NCBI GenBank assembly: GCA_030847615.1
Contig: JAUMIR010000003.1
Location: 336,789,756 to 336,853,755 of the forward strand
Direction: 5' to 3'
DNA length: 64,000 nt
Source of the DNA: Gambelia wislizenii
Lineage: Eukaryota > Chordata > Lepidosauria > Squamata > Crotaphytidae
The notes under the pieces: generated by a model
Told to the model about the DNA's origin: nothing
Database searches by the model: none
Seen by the model: only the letters and a program-made list of their open reading frames with translations
In this document: piece after piece, positions 10,679-21,620 of the stretch
How the letters are laid out: every line of letters starts with the position of its first letter
Position numbering within the stretch: the stretch's first letter is position 1
Position numbers and translations under genes: made by a program

Positions 10679-13342
10679 CTAATCAGGAAAGGCCTGCCGA
10701 AAGAGATCCGTCTTTAGTGCTTTTTTAAAGCTACTCAAGCTCGGCAGCTGACGGATCTCATTCGGCAGGCCATTCCACAATTTGGGGGCGATTACTGAAA
10801 AGGCCCTCTGGGAGGTTGCAGATAGCCTAGATTTTTGTGGCTGAAGCAAATTCCTCCCAGAGGACCGGAGTATGCAGGGAGGATTGTATGGGAGGAGGCG
10901 GTTCCGGAGATAAGTTGGACCCAAGCCATTTAGGGCTTTAAAGGTAATAACCAACGCCTTATACTGGGCCCAGAAACTGATAGGCAGCCAGTGGAGAGAT
11001 TTTAGTATTGGAGTTATATGATCTCTCCGAGATGTTCCTGAGACCACTCTGGCTGCCATATTTTGTACCAACTGAAGTTTCCGGACCAAGCACGAGGGTA
11101 GCCCCATGTAGAGCGCATTGCAGAAATCTAGACGAGAGGTTACCAGCGCGTGCACCACAGTCTCAAGGTCCCTTACTTCCAGGAAAGGGCACAGCTGGCG
11201 TATCAGCCGAAGCTGATAACAAGCGCTCCTGACCGTCGCATTCACTTGACTCGTCATCTGAAGCGATGAATCAAGGAGCACCCCCAGACTGCGAACACAG
11301 TCCTTAACGGAGAGCGTGACCCCGTCCAGGACTGGAGGTTGCAACTCAACTCCTGGTTTCGGGGCCGCTACCTTGAGCACCTCTGTTTTGTCTGGATTTA
11401 ATCTCAATCTGTTTTTCCTCATCCAGCCCATTACAGCTTTAAGACAGTCATTAAGAGGAGAGATGCCATTGGGATTCGAGGCCGATGATCGGGACAAGGA
11501 GAAATAGATCTGGGTGTCATCAGAGTACTGATAACACCCAGCCCCATAACCCCGAATAATCTCACCCAGCGGCTTCATATAGATGTTAAACAGCATCGGG
11601 GACAGGATGGCGCCCTGTGGAACACCACAAGTAAGCTCCTTTCTGCCGGAGCAGCTGTCCCCAAGCCGCACCCTCTGGGACCTGCCCAAGAGGAAGGACC
11701 GGAACCACTGGAGCGCAGTGCCTCCAATTCCTAACCCTCTCAGGCGATCCAGGAGAATGCCATGATCTATCGTATCGAAAGCCGCTGAGAGGTCCAGAAG
11801 CACCAACAGGGACACATTACCCCTGTCGATGCTTAGATGCAGGTCATCGGTCAAGGCAACCATGGCAGTCTCAACTCCAAATCCCATCCTGAAGCCAGTT
11901 TGAAATGGGTCTAGATAATCAGTTTCATCCAAGACCACTTGGAGTTGAAGAGCAACTGCCCTCTCGATCACTTTGCTCAAGAATGGTAACATAGAAACCG
12001 GCCTATAGTTATTCATGTCCAGGGGGTCTAGGGAAGGTTTTTTCAGGAGCGGCCTAACCACCGCTTCCTTTAAACAAGATGGAACACACCCTTCCCTGAG
12101 GGATGCATTGATGATGTCCTTAAGGAACACCATCAAGGCAGTCCCCCCCTGGATGGCCAGCCATGAAGGGCAAGGATCAAGAGGGCAGGTCGTCTTCCTC
12201 ACTCTACCAAGTAGCTTGTCCATGTCCTCGGTACTCACAGATTGAAATTGATTCAGTAAACTTACATCAACGGAGTTGCTGGACACCTCGTCAATTGTTT
12301 CTGTCAAAATGCTGGCATCTAAGTCGGCTCTTATCCGAGAGATTTTATCTGCAAAGTAGTTGTTAAATGCATCACAGCAGGCCGTTGTTGGGCTAAGCAA
12401 TGGGTTCTGTGCAGGTATAACCTGCGTCATCTCCCTTACCACCCTAAACAGCTCTGCTGGACGGGACTCTGCAGACGCAATACGTACAGAGGAGAAGGAT
12501 CTCTGCGCTGCACGTATTGCCTCTCGATAGGACCGAAGAAAATTCCTATGTCGAGTCCTGTCGGATAAGAGTCGAGTTTTCCGCCAGTTGCGCTCTAGTC
12601 GTTGTCCAACCCGCTTCATTTTCCTAAGCTCTGAAGTATACCATGGCTTACGGTTAGAGGCGGGTTGGAAAGGACACTTGGGAGCGATCGTGTCAATAGC
12701 CTTGGTAAGATTGGTGTTCCAGGTATTAACCAAAGCTTCAACACGGTCACCGGCGTTACCAACCATTAAACCCTCCAAGGCTTTCTGGAATCCTATTGGT
12801 TCCATTAGCCTTTGGGGACGGACCATTCTAATGGGTCCACCACCCCCGGTGGGGCGGGAAGAGACTCTTAGTTCAGTCTTGACCAGGAAATGATCCGTCC
12901 ATGACAATGCGGCGGTTTTAATAACCGCCGCCCACGGATATTCCTGTTCCGTACTAAAGACCGCATCGAGAGTATGACCCGCACAATGTGTGGGCCCAAT
13001 GACCATTTGGGATAGGCCCATGTTTGTCATGGTTTCCATGAACTCCCGAGCTGCACCAGTCAGATTTGTCAAGCTGGTCTCGAGTGGAATGTTAAAGTCG
13101 CCCAGAACTAAAAGTCTGGGCGACTCCAACAGCAACTCTGAGACCAGCTGTGTCAGCTCACTTAGGGAGTCTGCTAGACAACGAGGTGGTTGGTATACTA
13201 GCAGAATCCCCAAACTATCCCTGGTCCTCAGGCTAAGGTACATGCCCTTGAAGTAGACTGTGTTCTGGACAGATATCCTGGTCAAAGTCAGATTGTTCTT
13301 ATAAAGCAGAGTCAATCCGCCCCCCTGCCCACTTCCCCTCAC
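10679..13342 (-). CDS. L2-clade LINE ORF2: endonuclease and reverse transcriptase (887 codons)
   Basis: The encoded protein would nick target DNA with an apurinic-type endonuclease and copy its RNA by target-primed reverse transcription. Residues 1-160 are the rest of the endonuclease, with GDFN at 81-84 and TDH at 149-151 (SDH is usual). The RT domain runs from about 440 to 690: NYRPVS at 445-450, motif A LLDLSAAFDTIDH with Asp517, motif B GVPQG at 573-577, and motif C YSDD at 606-609, where most relatives have YADD. The C-terminal part is full length, with no stop in 887 codons. The first quarter of the endonuclease lies in another frame just upstream, so as it stands the protein lacks its N-terminus. 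The shown start is only the first start-like codon after an in-frame stop. Confidence 0.9.
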   Translation of the reverse strand: MRGSGQGGGLTLLYKNNLTLTRISVQNTVYFKGMYLSLRTRDSLGILLVYQPPRCLADSLSELTQLVSELLLESPRLLVLGDFNIPLETSLTNLTGAAREFMETMTNMGLSQMVIGPTHCAGHTLDAVFSTEQEYPWAAVIKTAALSWTDHFLVKTELRVSSRPTGGGGPIRMVRPQRLMEPIGFQKALEGLMVGNAGDRVEALVNTWNTNLTKAIDTIAPKCPFQPASNRKPWYTSELRKMKRVGQRLERNWRKTRLLSDRTRHRNFLRSYREAIRAAQRSFSSVRIASAESRPAELFRVVREMTQVIPAQNPLLSPTTACCDAFNNYFADKISRIRADLDASILTETIDEVSSNSVDVSLLNQFQSVSTEDMDKLLGRVRKTTCPLDPCPSWLAIQGGTALMVFLKDIINASLREGCVPSCLKEAVVRPLLKKPSLDPLDMNNYRPVSMLPFLSKVIERAVALQLQVVLDETDYLDPFQTGFRMGFGVETAMVALTDDLHLSIDRGNVSLLVLLDLSAAFDTIDHGILLDRLRGLGIGGTALQWFRSFLLGRSQRVRLGDSCSGRKELTCGVPQGAILSPMLFNIYMKPLGEIIRGYGAGCYQYSDDTQIYFSLSRSSASNPNGISPLNDCLKAVMGWMRKNRLRLNPDKTEVLKVAAPKPGVELQPPVLDGVTLSVKDCVRSLGVLLDSSLQMTSQVNATVRSACYQLRLIRQLCPFLEVRDLETVVHALVTSRLDFCNALYMGLPSCLVRKLQLVQNMAARVVSGTSRRDHITPILKSLHWLPISFWAQYKALVITFKALNGLGPTYLRNRLLPYNPPCILRSSGRNLLQPQKSRLSATSQRAFSVIAPKLWNGLPNEIRQLPSLSSFKKALKTDLFRQAFPD

Positions 13343-13782
13343 CTCTCACTGATAGAATACCTGGCCTGCATCCATGTGACAGCACTATCCTCTCCCAGCC
13401 AGGTTTCTGTGAAGCAGGCCAGGTCGGCATCCTCATCCAAGAGTAGATCGTAAATAATATGAGTTTTATTCTTAACCGACCTGGCATTGCAGAGGAGCAA
13501 AGTAAGGTTCTGTGGAATGGTTGGTACACTCTCCAATCCATTCCGGGAAACAGGGTGAACTGAAGGTGGGATAGCTGACAAACAGCGATACTGCCTTCTT
13601 TTGTAACATCTGTTCACTCTGTTCCGACCATACCTCCCTTTCCCCAGCACAACTCCAATTTTCGCCCCCACTCCATTCCCGGCCTTAGCTGACTCCAGTT
13701 GCTGGCTTCGAGTCCTTCTGGCTACTGGCTGGTGTTCCTGAGGGGGTGGGAGTGGCTTAAGACGCCAGCCACTCCTGACCAC
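13339..13782 (-). pseudogene. L2-clade LINE: N-terminal endonuclease segment, frameshifted from the main ORF
   Basis: This open stretch of 147 codons ends with the start of the endonuclease: LLCNARSVKNKTHIIYD, then ETWLGED. The catalytic Asn and Glu of the N-R-S and E-T-W motifs are present. It stops at 13339, just before the main 887-codon frame begins, so a small indel near 13340 separates them. The upstream part is basic and low in recognisable motifs. The real start of the element's protein is uncertain. Confidence 0.8.
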
Positions 13783-14070
13783 ACCCCCTCCCGCTGCTGC
13801 CTCACTGCCAAGAAGTCCTCAGGGCCCCACTACAGCCTCCTGGCCCGGTGGAATGGGGTAAAAGGCTGCTGCAGGCTGGAGGACCTCTGGCTTGCTGGCT
13901 GGTGTTCCTGAGGGGGTGGGAGTGGCTTAAGACGCCAGCCACTCCTGGCCACGCCCCCTCCCGCTGCTGCCTCGCTGCCAAGAAGTCCTCAGGGCCCCAC
14001 TACAGCCTCCTGGCCTGGTGGAATGGGGTAAAAGGCTGCTGCAGGCTGGAGAACCTCTGGCTTGCTGGCT
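13731..14070 (-). repeat. Two 170-bp tandem monomers at the LINE 5' end
   Basis: The unit GGTGTTCCTGAGGGGGTGGG (plus-strand start) recurs at exactly 170 bp (13731 and 13901), and a third unit is cut after three bases at 14071. The copies differ at only a few sites. They are GC-rich and CpG-bearing and sit at the 5' end of the element. This is where tandem promoter monomers are found in some mouse L1 families. Confidence 0.85.
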
Positions 14071-14446
14071 GGTAAATAAAAGCAAAAATAGCACACAAAA
14101 AGTTCACAAAAGCACAGAAACACACTTTAAAAGTCCCAAGTAAACAGGGGAGGTTCATAAAAAGAGTGTCCCCTACCTGGAAGTCACAATCTCACTCGGA
14201 AGTGTTCTGGCCAGACTGGCCGTTGACGCTGTATTCACGAGGAAAAAAAGGCGCGAGGTTTCAAATGCCAGCAATGCCAGCAAAAAAGTGCCACAGCCGA
14301 TTTATTGCCGCCTTGGTCTGTCAATAAAGTAGAATGGCTTTTGAACAAGATACAAACGTGAAAGGGTGATGTTGTCTGGTATATGTGCCCTTTTGCGTTT
14401 ATGTGGCATCGTTATGACGCCATATTTGATGTGTCTGATAAAGTCC

Positions 14447-15892
14447 TGAATGTATATGGGAATAGTGCAGATGAGACTCATTTTGCAAACTGTTTAAATA
14501 AAAATGTGGCAGATCTGCAAATATAAATTCAAATCCAAAACTTATTTTTATGTTCCTCAGTACTTTTGCAAATATAACTCTGCATATCCAACACACTAAT
14601 CACCTTCAGTTGCCTTGACCTCAATAGGGCTGCAATATAAGGTGTGCTCTATAGCCTCCTGCACACAAACTGTAGACAGCAATCACTTGTCTATGAATGA
14701 CTATAACATAGGTATCCTCTAGATGGCACCTTTTTACTTCAAGTTAAAAGAAATACTGTACTTGAGTCTGAATTAAATCCCCTTGTTGTAAGGCTGTGTC
14801 TGAATGGTTCTCCTGCTCAGTAGACAATGGGAGATTTGGTCTGACATACACTTATTTCCAGAATACTTGTGGGTTATGCAAAACCACAATAACAGAAGCT
14901 TAGCTAGAAGGTATATTGCAGATCAGGAAAGGTACTACCAAATCCAAGAGGATATCAATATCCTGGTTGAGGAGCCATGTCAAAGATGATATTTGAGGCA
15001 AGAAGGTTTCCCTTGGGAAATGAATGAAAAGGAAATATAAACTTTGTCAATTATAATAATGCTTCATTATTTAAATGAAGCAAGCAATAATGGATGGAGG
15101 AGGAGTGATATTAAACAATGGGATAAACAACAACAGTTTTAAATGCATGCATAGCCACTTGTGAGGAACGCAGTTGGAGTGCTGGATGTCAAGGGAGTGA
15201 AAAGGTTTGTTAAAGAAGGACAGGGATCACAATCGAGGCCAACTGGGTGGGGTGAGGAGCAGGTACAACTTACCAGGGCTCAGTGGTTTGGAGAAGGGGT
15301 GGGACCCAACTGTGTGGCATACATTTTTGTGGTTGTCTCCTATATTTGTTTTTGTATTTGCTGATTGTTTTTGATATCCATTATAAAACTGGTGAATTTC
15401 AAATCAAATACCGGTAATACAAAATTCTGTATCACCAAATACTAAAGATTGCTAACCAGCTTGCCCCTGTTGTGGGAGACAGCAGGACTGGGGTCCAAGT
15501 GAAGGAAAGGAAATGATGACAGATGAGCAAAGGGACACAGTAGTGCCAGCAAGTGGGAGGAAGGGAGCAAGAGAGGGGGTAGCATCAGAAGAAGCCACAG
15601 GTAGCATGCAAGACCTCCACTCCAACAATGGTGGTGGCAGCTGGAACCAGAGACCCAGAAATGATCAGCCCACTGTGGCCTCAGCTGCCTGGAGGAGGAG
15701 GAGGAGGAGGAGAAGCAGCAGTGCCTCCACTTCCATGGCATGGGGAGCAAGTCTCTCAATTTATCCCCAGTTCATCTGCCCCCAAGACCAGCTTCCAAAC
15801 ATCTCCTGGCTAGCTTGAATTAGTTGGCAAGGGGCATGTGGTGTGTGTGGACAGCCACAGGGTGCAGGTCAAAGAGTGGATGGAGTGACTGT
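14447..15892. other. No gene; some simple sequence
   Basis: Intergenic. There is a short GGA-repeat at about 15689-15715. Open stretches around 15442-15818 on both strands come from this purine-rich sequence and have no recognisable product. Confidence 0.5.
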
Positions 15893-16433
15893 GAACTTTA
15901 TCAGATGCAGCAAATATGGCGTCATAATGACGCCTAATGAACATGAAATGGCACCAATACCAGACAACAACACACTTTTGAGATTATGTGTTGAAATAAG
16001 GTGTTCTTTTCTATTGTTGGGCCAAGCTGTCAATAGATCAGCTTTGGTGTTTTTTTAGCCGTGATTGTCACTGTTCTGCTGGTGTGACTCCAGCGTCAAT
16101 GGGCACCAGAACACTTCTGGGTCAGAATGCGAAAACTAGCCATGGGATGCTCTTTTTATGAACCTCCCCATGTTGCAGGCAAGTTTTTAAGTGTATTTCA
16201 GTGCTTGTGTGTACCTTTTTTTTTTTTTTTTTAGAATTTATCTGTTTTTAGACTTTTAAATGCACTCATGTCTTCTTGTGAGAACCACCAAGATCACACT
16301 CAGCAGCAAACACATAAGTGCTTTTTCATGCTAACACGGCAATGTTTGATATAAAGGGTTCTTTTGCCGGCACAAAAATGGTGTAAAATATGATGCCAAA
16401 AGAATGTTTTTAGAGGCTTGTATGATAAAGTCC
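15893..16433. mobile_element. MITE-1 family copy
   Basis: It starts GAACTTTATCAGATGC and ends TATGATAAAGTCC. Internal landmarks are ATATGGCGTCATAATGACGC, CAATAGATCAG, CACCAGAACACTTCTGGGTC, TCTTTTTATGAACCTCCCC and CTTCTTGTGAGAA. It lies 24 bp from the MITE-2 element that follows. Confidence 0.85.
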
Positions 16434-16457
16434 TATGTGTTCCTCCCCATACACAAA

Positions 16458-17192
16458 GGGCTTGTTTACATGAGCATCTTGTTCCCATCTTAGAGCCCTG
16501 CAGTCCTGATGATGCAGTGCTTTTGCCCTGTTCTTCCCCAGGCAGTCCTCACAGCCCTCGGGGCAGATATGGGGCTCAGACGGGGTTAAGACAGGGTAGG
16601 GCCCTTTACCATGCTTTTGAAAAATACAGTTGTCTCTCCGTATTCATGGATTTGGCATCCACGGTGGTTTGAAAATATTCTTTAAAAAAAAATAATAATC
16701 CAAAAAGCAAACCTTAATTTTGCCATCTTATATAAGGGGCCCCATTTTGCTATGCCATTGCATATAATGGGACTTGAGTATTCATGGATTTTGGTATCCA
16801 CTGGTGGTCCTGGAACCAAACCTCAGCGAATATGAAAGGACAACTGTACCTGGTTTAATCCATTCCCACCAGGAAGGAATGAATCAGGCTTCACATGTCC
16901 ATAGGAGCCCATCCCAGCAGGTGAGCCCATTGTTGTAGCTGCTGGTCTCCCTCGCTCTCTCCAAAGCAGGAAAGAATCCTGCATCATGTGACCAACGCTG
17001 GTTACATGTAGGGGGTCTAGGACACAAGTTGCGGGCTGGCTTCCTAGCTTCTGGGAGAGTCAGGGAGATGGTGGCAGCAGCTACAGTGATGGACTGGTGT
17101 GGCTGTCTGGACTCTAGCCCATACTGTAGAGGGAGTGGGGGAAGAACAGACCTGACCTGCAGCCAGGATACACTGGTGGAGTAGATGAGTCC
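16458..17192. mobile_element. MITE-2 family copy, interrupted by a Tigger MITE
   Basis: The left end is GGGCTTGTTTACATGAGC and the right end is GTAGATGAGTCC, flanked by AAA on both sides. The interior (TTAGAGCCCTGCAGTCCTGA, CCTGGTTTAATCCATT, GACTCTAGCCC) matches the copy at 26079-26615. A Tigger element at 16627-16846 was inserted into it. Confidence 0.8.
16627..16846. mobile_element. pogo/Tigger-type MITE, subfamily A, nested in MITE-2
   Basis: The ends are CAGTTGTCTCTCCGTATTC and GAATATGAAAGGACAACTG with a TA duplication (16625-16626 and 16847-16848). Confidence 0.9.
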
Positions 17193-18547
17193 AAAGATTC
17201 AAGGGACCTTGGGGGAATGAACAAACACCTGAAGTCTGAAAATATTTTTACTAGGTCCCAGCCCATTCTTGGCCTTACCACAAGGAAGCTGAATGAATTA
17301 TATGTGTCCCTCTTCATTGTAGAACATGTAGAAGAGGAATATTTGGGCTGCGTATCGTCCAACTATCCTGATTTGGCAGACACAGTCCCAATTAATTCTC
17401 TGTTGTCCCACTTTTTCCAACTGCTTTTAAAATGTCCCAGCTTCTGTGTCCTCATCTCCCTCTCCCTCTTTGTCCTCAGTTTACTACAACTGCTGCAAAC
17501 TGAGTTCAAAGTACAGAAATAATTTTCACTTAATTAACTCAGTAGGAGAGAGAGGAGAAAAGGCGGGGGAATTGTACTGCTGATTACAGCAGAACCTGAG
17601 CAAGAACCAACCAAGAACCTGGGCAGCAAAAACCAAGCCTTTATTTAAATGATGTAAGTGGGCGACCAAAACAACACCAAAAGTAATATTCAGGCAGGAA
17701 TGCTTTAGGAAGGAATGTTCTAGAAAATGTGTCTTTTAAAAGAGAAGGAAGCAGAAACTGATGAGCATCCAAGTGAAATCCACAAAAGAAACTAGAGATA
17801 CATCTCAAGATGCTCAAAAGATGGTTGATTTTATTAGTAAAAAAGTCCAACATATTTTGGTTTGTGTGTGATCTTAAGTCCTTCAGGGGCTACTTAAAAT
17901 CCAGCTTCAAAAATTCTCTGGACCAGGAACTCTCAAACCATTTACTGGACAAATTAAACATTTTAACTAGTTACTGGAGAAAGCACACAGTAAGAGCACA
18001 CAGAGGCCAAAATGTATTGGGCTTTTTTTTACTAATAAAAGCAATACTGAGCATTTTGAGATGTGTCTCCAGTTTCCTCGGCATTTTTAAAGAGAAGTCC
18101 ACTTGAATAAACAGGAAGCATGTATCCTAGTTACAAGCTAGGCAGCAACTGTAAAACTGATAACTGAGCAGTTTTGTTCAATAAAAGTGGTATTCGTATT
18201 TGAAATAATTAAAGATGTCTGGACAGTTACTTGTAAGCAGTAGTACAACTGAGTAAATAGATACACTCAAAAAAGAAATATAGCACACTGGATTAATTTA
18301 AAAAATAGTAAATAGATTTAAATAACCAGGAGCTGCAAGTCCTTGGAGTGATGCAATGAGATCTCTGTTGTATTATGGGGCCCTGTGATCTTCATAAAAA
18401 TATAGATCTTCAGGTCTTCAAATGACCTTTAAAGGTCCTCTGCCAATGAGGCAGAATTAATTATATTATATCTAAATCATTTTTATTGTTTAAACACCCA
18501 GTGCCATAACTTGCTTTAATCCACTGTTTTGTTAGTCCTTGGATAAA
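17193..18547. other. No recognised gene or repeat
   Basis: AT-rich intergenic DNA. Moderate open stretches (17217-17522, 17810-18106) have no recognisable product and no splice context that convinces me. Confidence 0.5.
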
Positions 18548-18640
18548 GGAGATTATCAGATGTGTCAAAAACAGCATTGTAACAACACCATGAGATCACA
18601 AAAGGGCTTCCTTATCAGACGACTGGCAGCCACGGAGAGC
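18548..18640. repeat. MITE-1-like left end (variant shared with 57468)
   Basis: GGAGATTATCAGATGTGTCA and the following AACAACACCATGAGATCACA, with a second internal CTTATCAGACGA, match the first 90 bp of the element at 57468. The rest is missing or replaced. Confidence 0.6.
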
Positions 18641-18700
18641 CCCCTCACCCTCACCCTGAGCAGCAATTCCCTCCCTCACCCATGGAGGTACTCAGAACAA

Positions 18701-19841
18701 GGGCTCAGTTACACGGCAGTTTTTATCCCAGGAGAAGCGAGATATTTTCATCCTGAGTTTATCTCTTATTGTTTACCTGATTTCTTGTTCTGGGTACCTC
18801 CATCCCGGGATAGGGGCACCCAGCAGAGCAGTATTTTGATTGCTTGGACTTTGGAGAGGACGGGCTTGCAAGGGAAGCCTGGCAATTCTGGATCTACAAT
18901 TTTTGGAATGGTCAGTCTGGAAGAACCACCAGCACGCCCACCTGCAACAGCTACTGAACCCCACCTTCCCTGCCCCACTGGACTACTGCCTCCCACACTT
19001 GCTGCCTTGCGGGGTGGGGGAGGCTTCTCCATGACTATCAGTCACGGAGAAGCCCCCCTGCCCCACATGGCTATCCCCCCTGCACTTATAGCTGTGTGGG
19101 GCAGGCGGTGGCTTCTCTGTGACTGACAGTCATGGAGAAACCATCCCCCACCCCAAGCAGTTATGGGTGAGGGAGGGAATAGCTGCTCGAGGCAGGGGGG
19201 ATCTCCATGGCTGCCAGTCACGGAGAAGACTCCCTTGCCCCACACAGCGGCAGGGGCGGGGGGAATAGCCATGCGGGGCAGGGGTGCCTTCTCCGTGACT
19301 GGCAGTCATGGAGAAGCCTCCCCCACCCTGCGTGGCAGCAGGAGCAGGGGGGGGAATAGCCCCACGGGGTGGGGGGTTCTCCATCGCTGCTTGGGTGGGG
19401 GCAGGGGAGGAGAGAGCCAGCGGAGAACCCTGGGGGGGCATGGCAAAATTGCAATTGCAAGGCTTCCCTTGCAAGCCCGCCCCCTCCAATGTCCAACCAA
19501 TCAGAAATCATCCCATGTCCCAGGATGGTTCCTGATTGTTCAGACAACCAATAGCATGTATTGGACTTTCCCAAAAAAATCCTGAAAAATAGAGGGTTGG
19601 AAAGTCACGGGTTAACCGGGCTTTTTGCTACACCCTTTCTGAATAGCCCATGATGTGTGTGAACTACCAGGGATCGACATGAATTCTTCTCAGGCTTTTT
19701 TTGTTGTGTAAACGAGCTCCAAGAAATCAAAAAAACTAAGACTTATGCTACCATGACAAATCATGTAAACAATAAGAGGCAAACTCGGGATGAAGATATC
19801 TTGTTTCTCCCCATGATAAATCCTGCCATGTAACGGAGCCC
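18701..19841. mobile_element. Large composite foldback element (1.14 kb)
   Basis: The outer arms of about 85 bp start GGGCTCAGTTACACGGCAG and end CTGCCATGTAACGGAGCCC. They share CTCTTATTGTTTAC and its complement. A second pair of inner arms of about 40 bp (18847-18888 and 19451-19497) carries GGGCTTGCAAGGGAAGCCT and its complement. The centre at 19030-19400 is a chain of hairpins alternating CACGGAGAAG and CTTCTCCGTGA. No transposase was seen. Confidence 0.75.
19030..19400. repeat. Tandem GC-rich hairpins inside the foldback
   Basis: Four to five units of about 90-100 bp each begin and end with inverted CATGGAGAAGCC or GTCACGGAGAAG motifs and carry GGGGAATAGCC and GGGGCAGG in between. Open frames here, on both strands, are artefacts of composition. 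Confidence 0.75.
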
Positions 19842-21617
19842 CCGGAGTTTCCTGCTGAAACTCTGACGAAGATGCGAATTGGCAAAAATGCTGTGTGGCA
19901 ACTGCACCATGACTACAGAGTGTGTATGGGGTTTTTGCCCATGTAGACAAGCCCTCCGATTTAAACAAAACATTTATACGCTGCTGTTGGCCCCATATGC
20001 CAGCTCCCACCAAAGCCGCTTCAACTAACTTGCAATGAACAAAATGAAACACTCGTGCAACTATCAACATTGGTTGCATCTAGTTTTCTATATACCGATG
20101 CTACCCATGTAGGAACAAAATCAGTGCAAAGTAAGTAGAAAGATATATTTGATTGCCTGGCTCCTACATACTAAGCAGCAAGGCTGAAATCAGGTTTTGA
20201 TTAGCAAGATGAAGGTGCATGGAGCTTTTTCGAAAGGTCAGGTTCCAGCTAGATGTCTGTCTTTGAGGTCATTCTCAAAACTCTTTTGTGGTGGTCGCTG
20301 GGGTTGGGGTGGGGGGCAGGTTTGGGGACACAGTTTGAGTGTGAAAGAAATCTATTTAATGAATGCTAAAGAGAACCTTCTTGCAGCATGTTATTGTTCT
20401 TTGCAAGTCTTCTTTGCCTCTGAAACCTAGTACAGGGTTGACACTTATCCACTGGTATGTAAGAGGGAATCGGTTGCTTTCCTGCAATGAGGCCAGACTG
20501 TGGCTGAGATAATGAGGTTGGAAGGAGTAGAGAAGCAGCAGGTGAATAACCTAAAGAGAAGCATGCTTTTTGAGTGGCTAGAGAGATTCAGATGGTAACA
20601 GGACTTCCCTTTATTGTTAAAGGCTTCAGCAGCACATTTCTAATAGCAAAGGATATTTCTTATTTAAAGAAATCGTCTTTATTAAAGCATTAAAAGAAGC
20701 TTTAAAGCCTGGTTTTTCTTTTCTTATTTCAAAAGATCTCAGCTGTTTCAGAATATTTCACAGAACAGACACTGTGGCTCCACAGGTCCAATTCGATTGG
20801 GCAGCCTTGCTGCTGTGACTACAAAAGGCAATCTGTATTGAATTACAGAAGATGATCAATGTTTATACATCCTCTTCTGCAAGGCAGCCAAAAGATTGTA
20901 AAGAGATGATTAAATACTACCCAGTATATCAATGGTAATGCCTGTGGCGGGGGGGGGGTGTTCTTGTAGCTGGTGTTTTGGTACACTGGATGAGAAACAA
21001 AATGTCACCAGTGACTAGCTTACTTGAAAAGGTTAGCGGATGACATATTGTAGACTGAGTGATAGGAAAGGCAATCAGAAAACGCTTTATAAGAAATATG
21101 GATCCTGAGCCAAAGAAGTGCACTGGAAGGACAGTGCTTATATTTTCCTTTATATACATTGCTGCATTGCAGCTTCCTTTTCAAATGTTCCCAACATTGA
21201 AAAGTAATATGTTATTAAAAAACCCAAGGAAGCAAAATCTCTGCTATAGGTACACTATGAGTCTGCACACGCTGGACATCAGTGAGAGGACTGACTGGGT
21301 AGCCATGTTCCACCTTTTTCTTCATGAGGAGCTACACAAATGCTTTTGTCAATAAACACTCATTATTTCACTTAAAAGGAAAATAGTGTTGTGTGAACAG
21401 TTGGGTATTACATGATTAAACACCCATCAATAAAATCTATTCCCTGTTTGCACAGTTGCAAATCACTAACATTATCATTACAGTAGCATAATACTGTACA
21501 TTCATGTATTTAATGTTTTCCCTTTAAAATCCTATGCCTAAAGAACAATTCTGTGTTTACAGACTGCATCTATTATTTCTGACATCATTAGGTCTAATAA
21601 ACACCATGGCCTCAGTC
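19842..21617. other. No recognised gene; possible MITE-2-like end near 19945
   Basis: CATGTAGACAAGCCCT at about 19939-19954 looks like the right TIR of the MITE-2/3 group, but no left partner is clear. The rest is intergenic without recognisable features. Confidence 0.45.
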
Positions 21618-21620
21618 TAT

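Larger units (their letters stand above)
10431..14071 (-). mobile_element. Nearly intact L2-clade LINE
   Basis: This is a minus-strand non-LTR retrotransposon. Its 3' end (low coordinates) is the L2-type GCGGGGTATAAATAAT signature followed by a trinucleotide tail. The ORF covers endonuclease, reverse transcriptase and C-terminal region. The 5' end has two 170-bp tandem monomers and lies at about 14071. It has one clear frameshift near 13340 and few other lesions, so it is one of the youngest LINEs in the window. It sits inside a MITE-1 copy. Confidence 0.9.
10218..14446. mobile_element. MITE-1 copy split by an L2-clade LINE
   Basis: It begins GGACTTTATCAGACC and ends GTGTCTGATAAAGTCC. The two outer parts (10218-10430 and 14072-14446) together make one MITE-1 of about 590 bp with the family's internal landmarks (GCCAGCGAAAGAAC, CACTTCCTGG, AAGTAAACAGGGGAGG, CACTCGGAAGTGTTCTGGCC). 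The LINE at 10431-14071 was inserted into its A-rich middle. The flanking trinucleotides do not match. Confidence 0.85.

Noticed and set aside
11008..13256. Open frames on the plus strand across the LINE
   Set aside because: They are shadows of the minus-strand reverse-transcriptase frame, with no independent features.
18539..19585. Overlapping open frames up to 195 codons on both strands, rich in Pro, Gly and Ala
   Set aside because: They follow the inverted GC-rich hairpins of the foldback element. The same motifs read on both strands, as expected from palindromes.
20929..21355. Candidate terminal exon of ALOX5AP in hydrophobic open frames
   Set aside because: Translation does not contain the expected helix-4 sequence, and there is no matching acceptor in the right phase.
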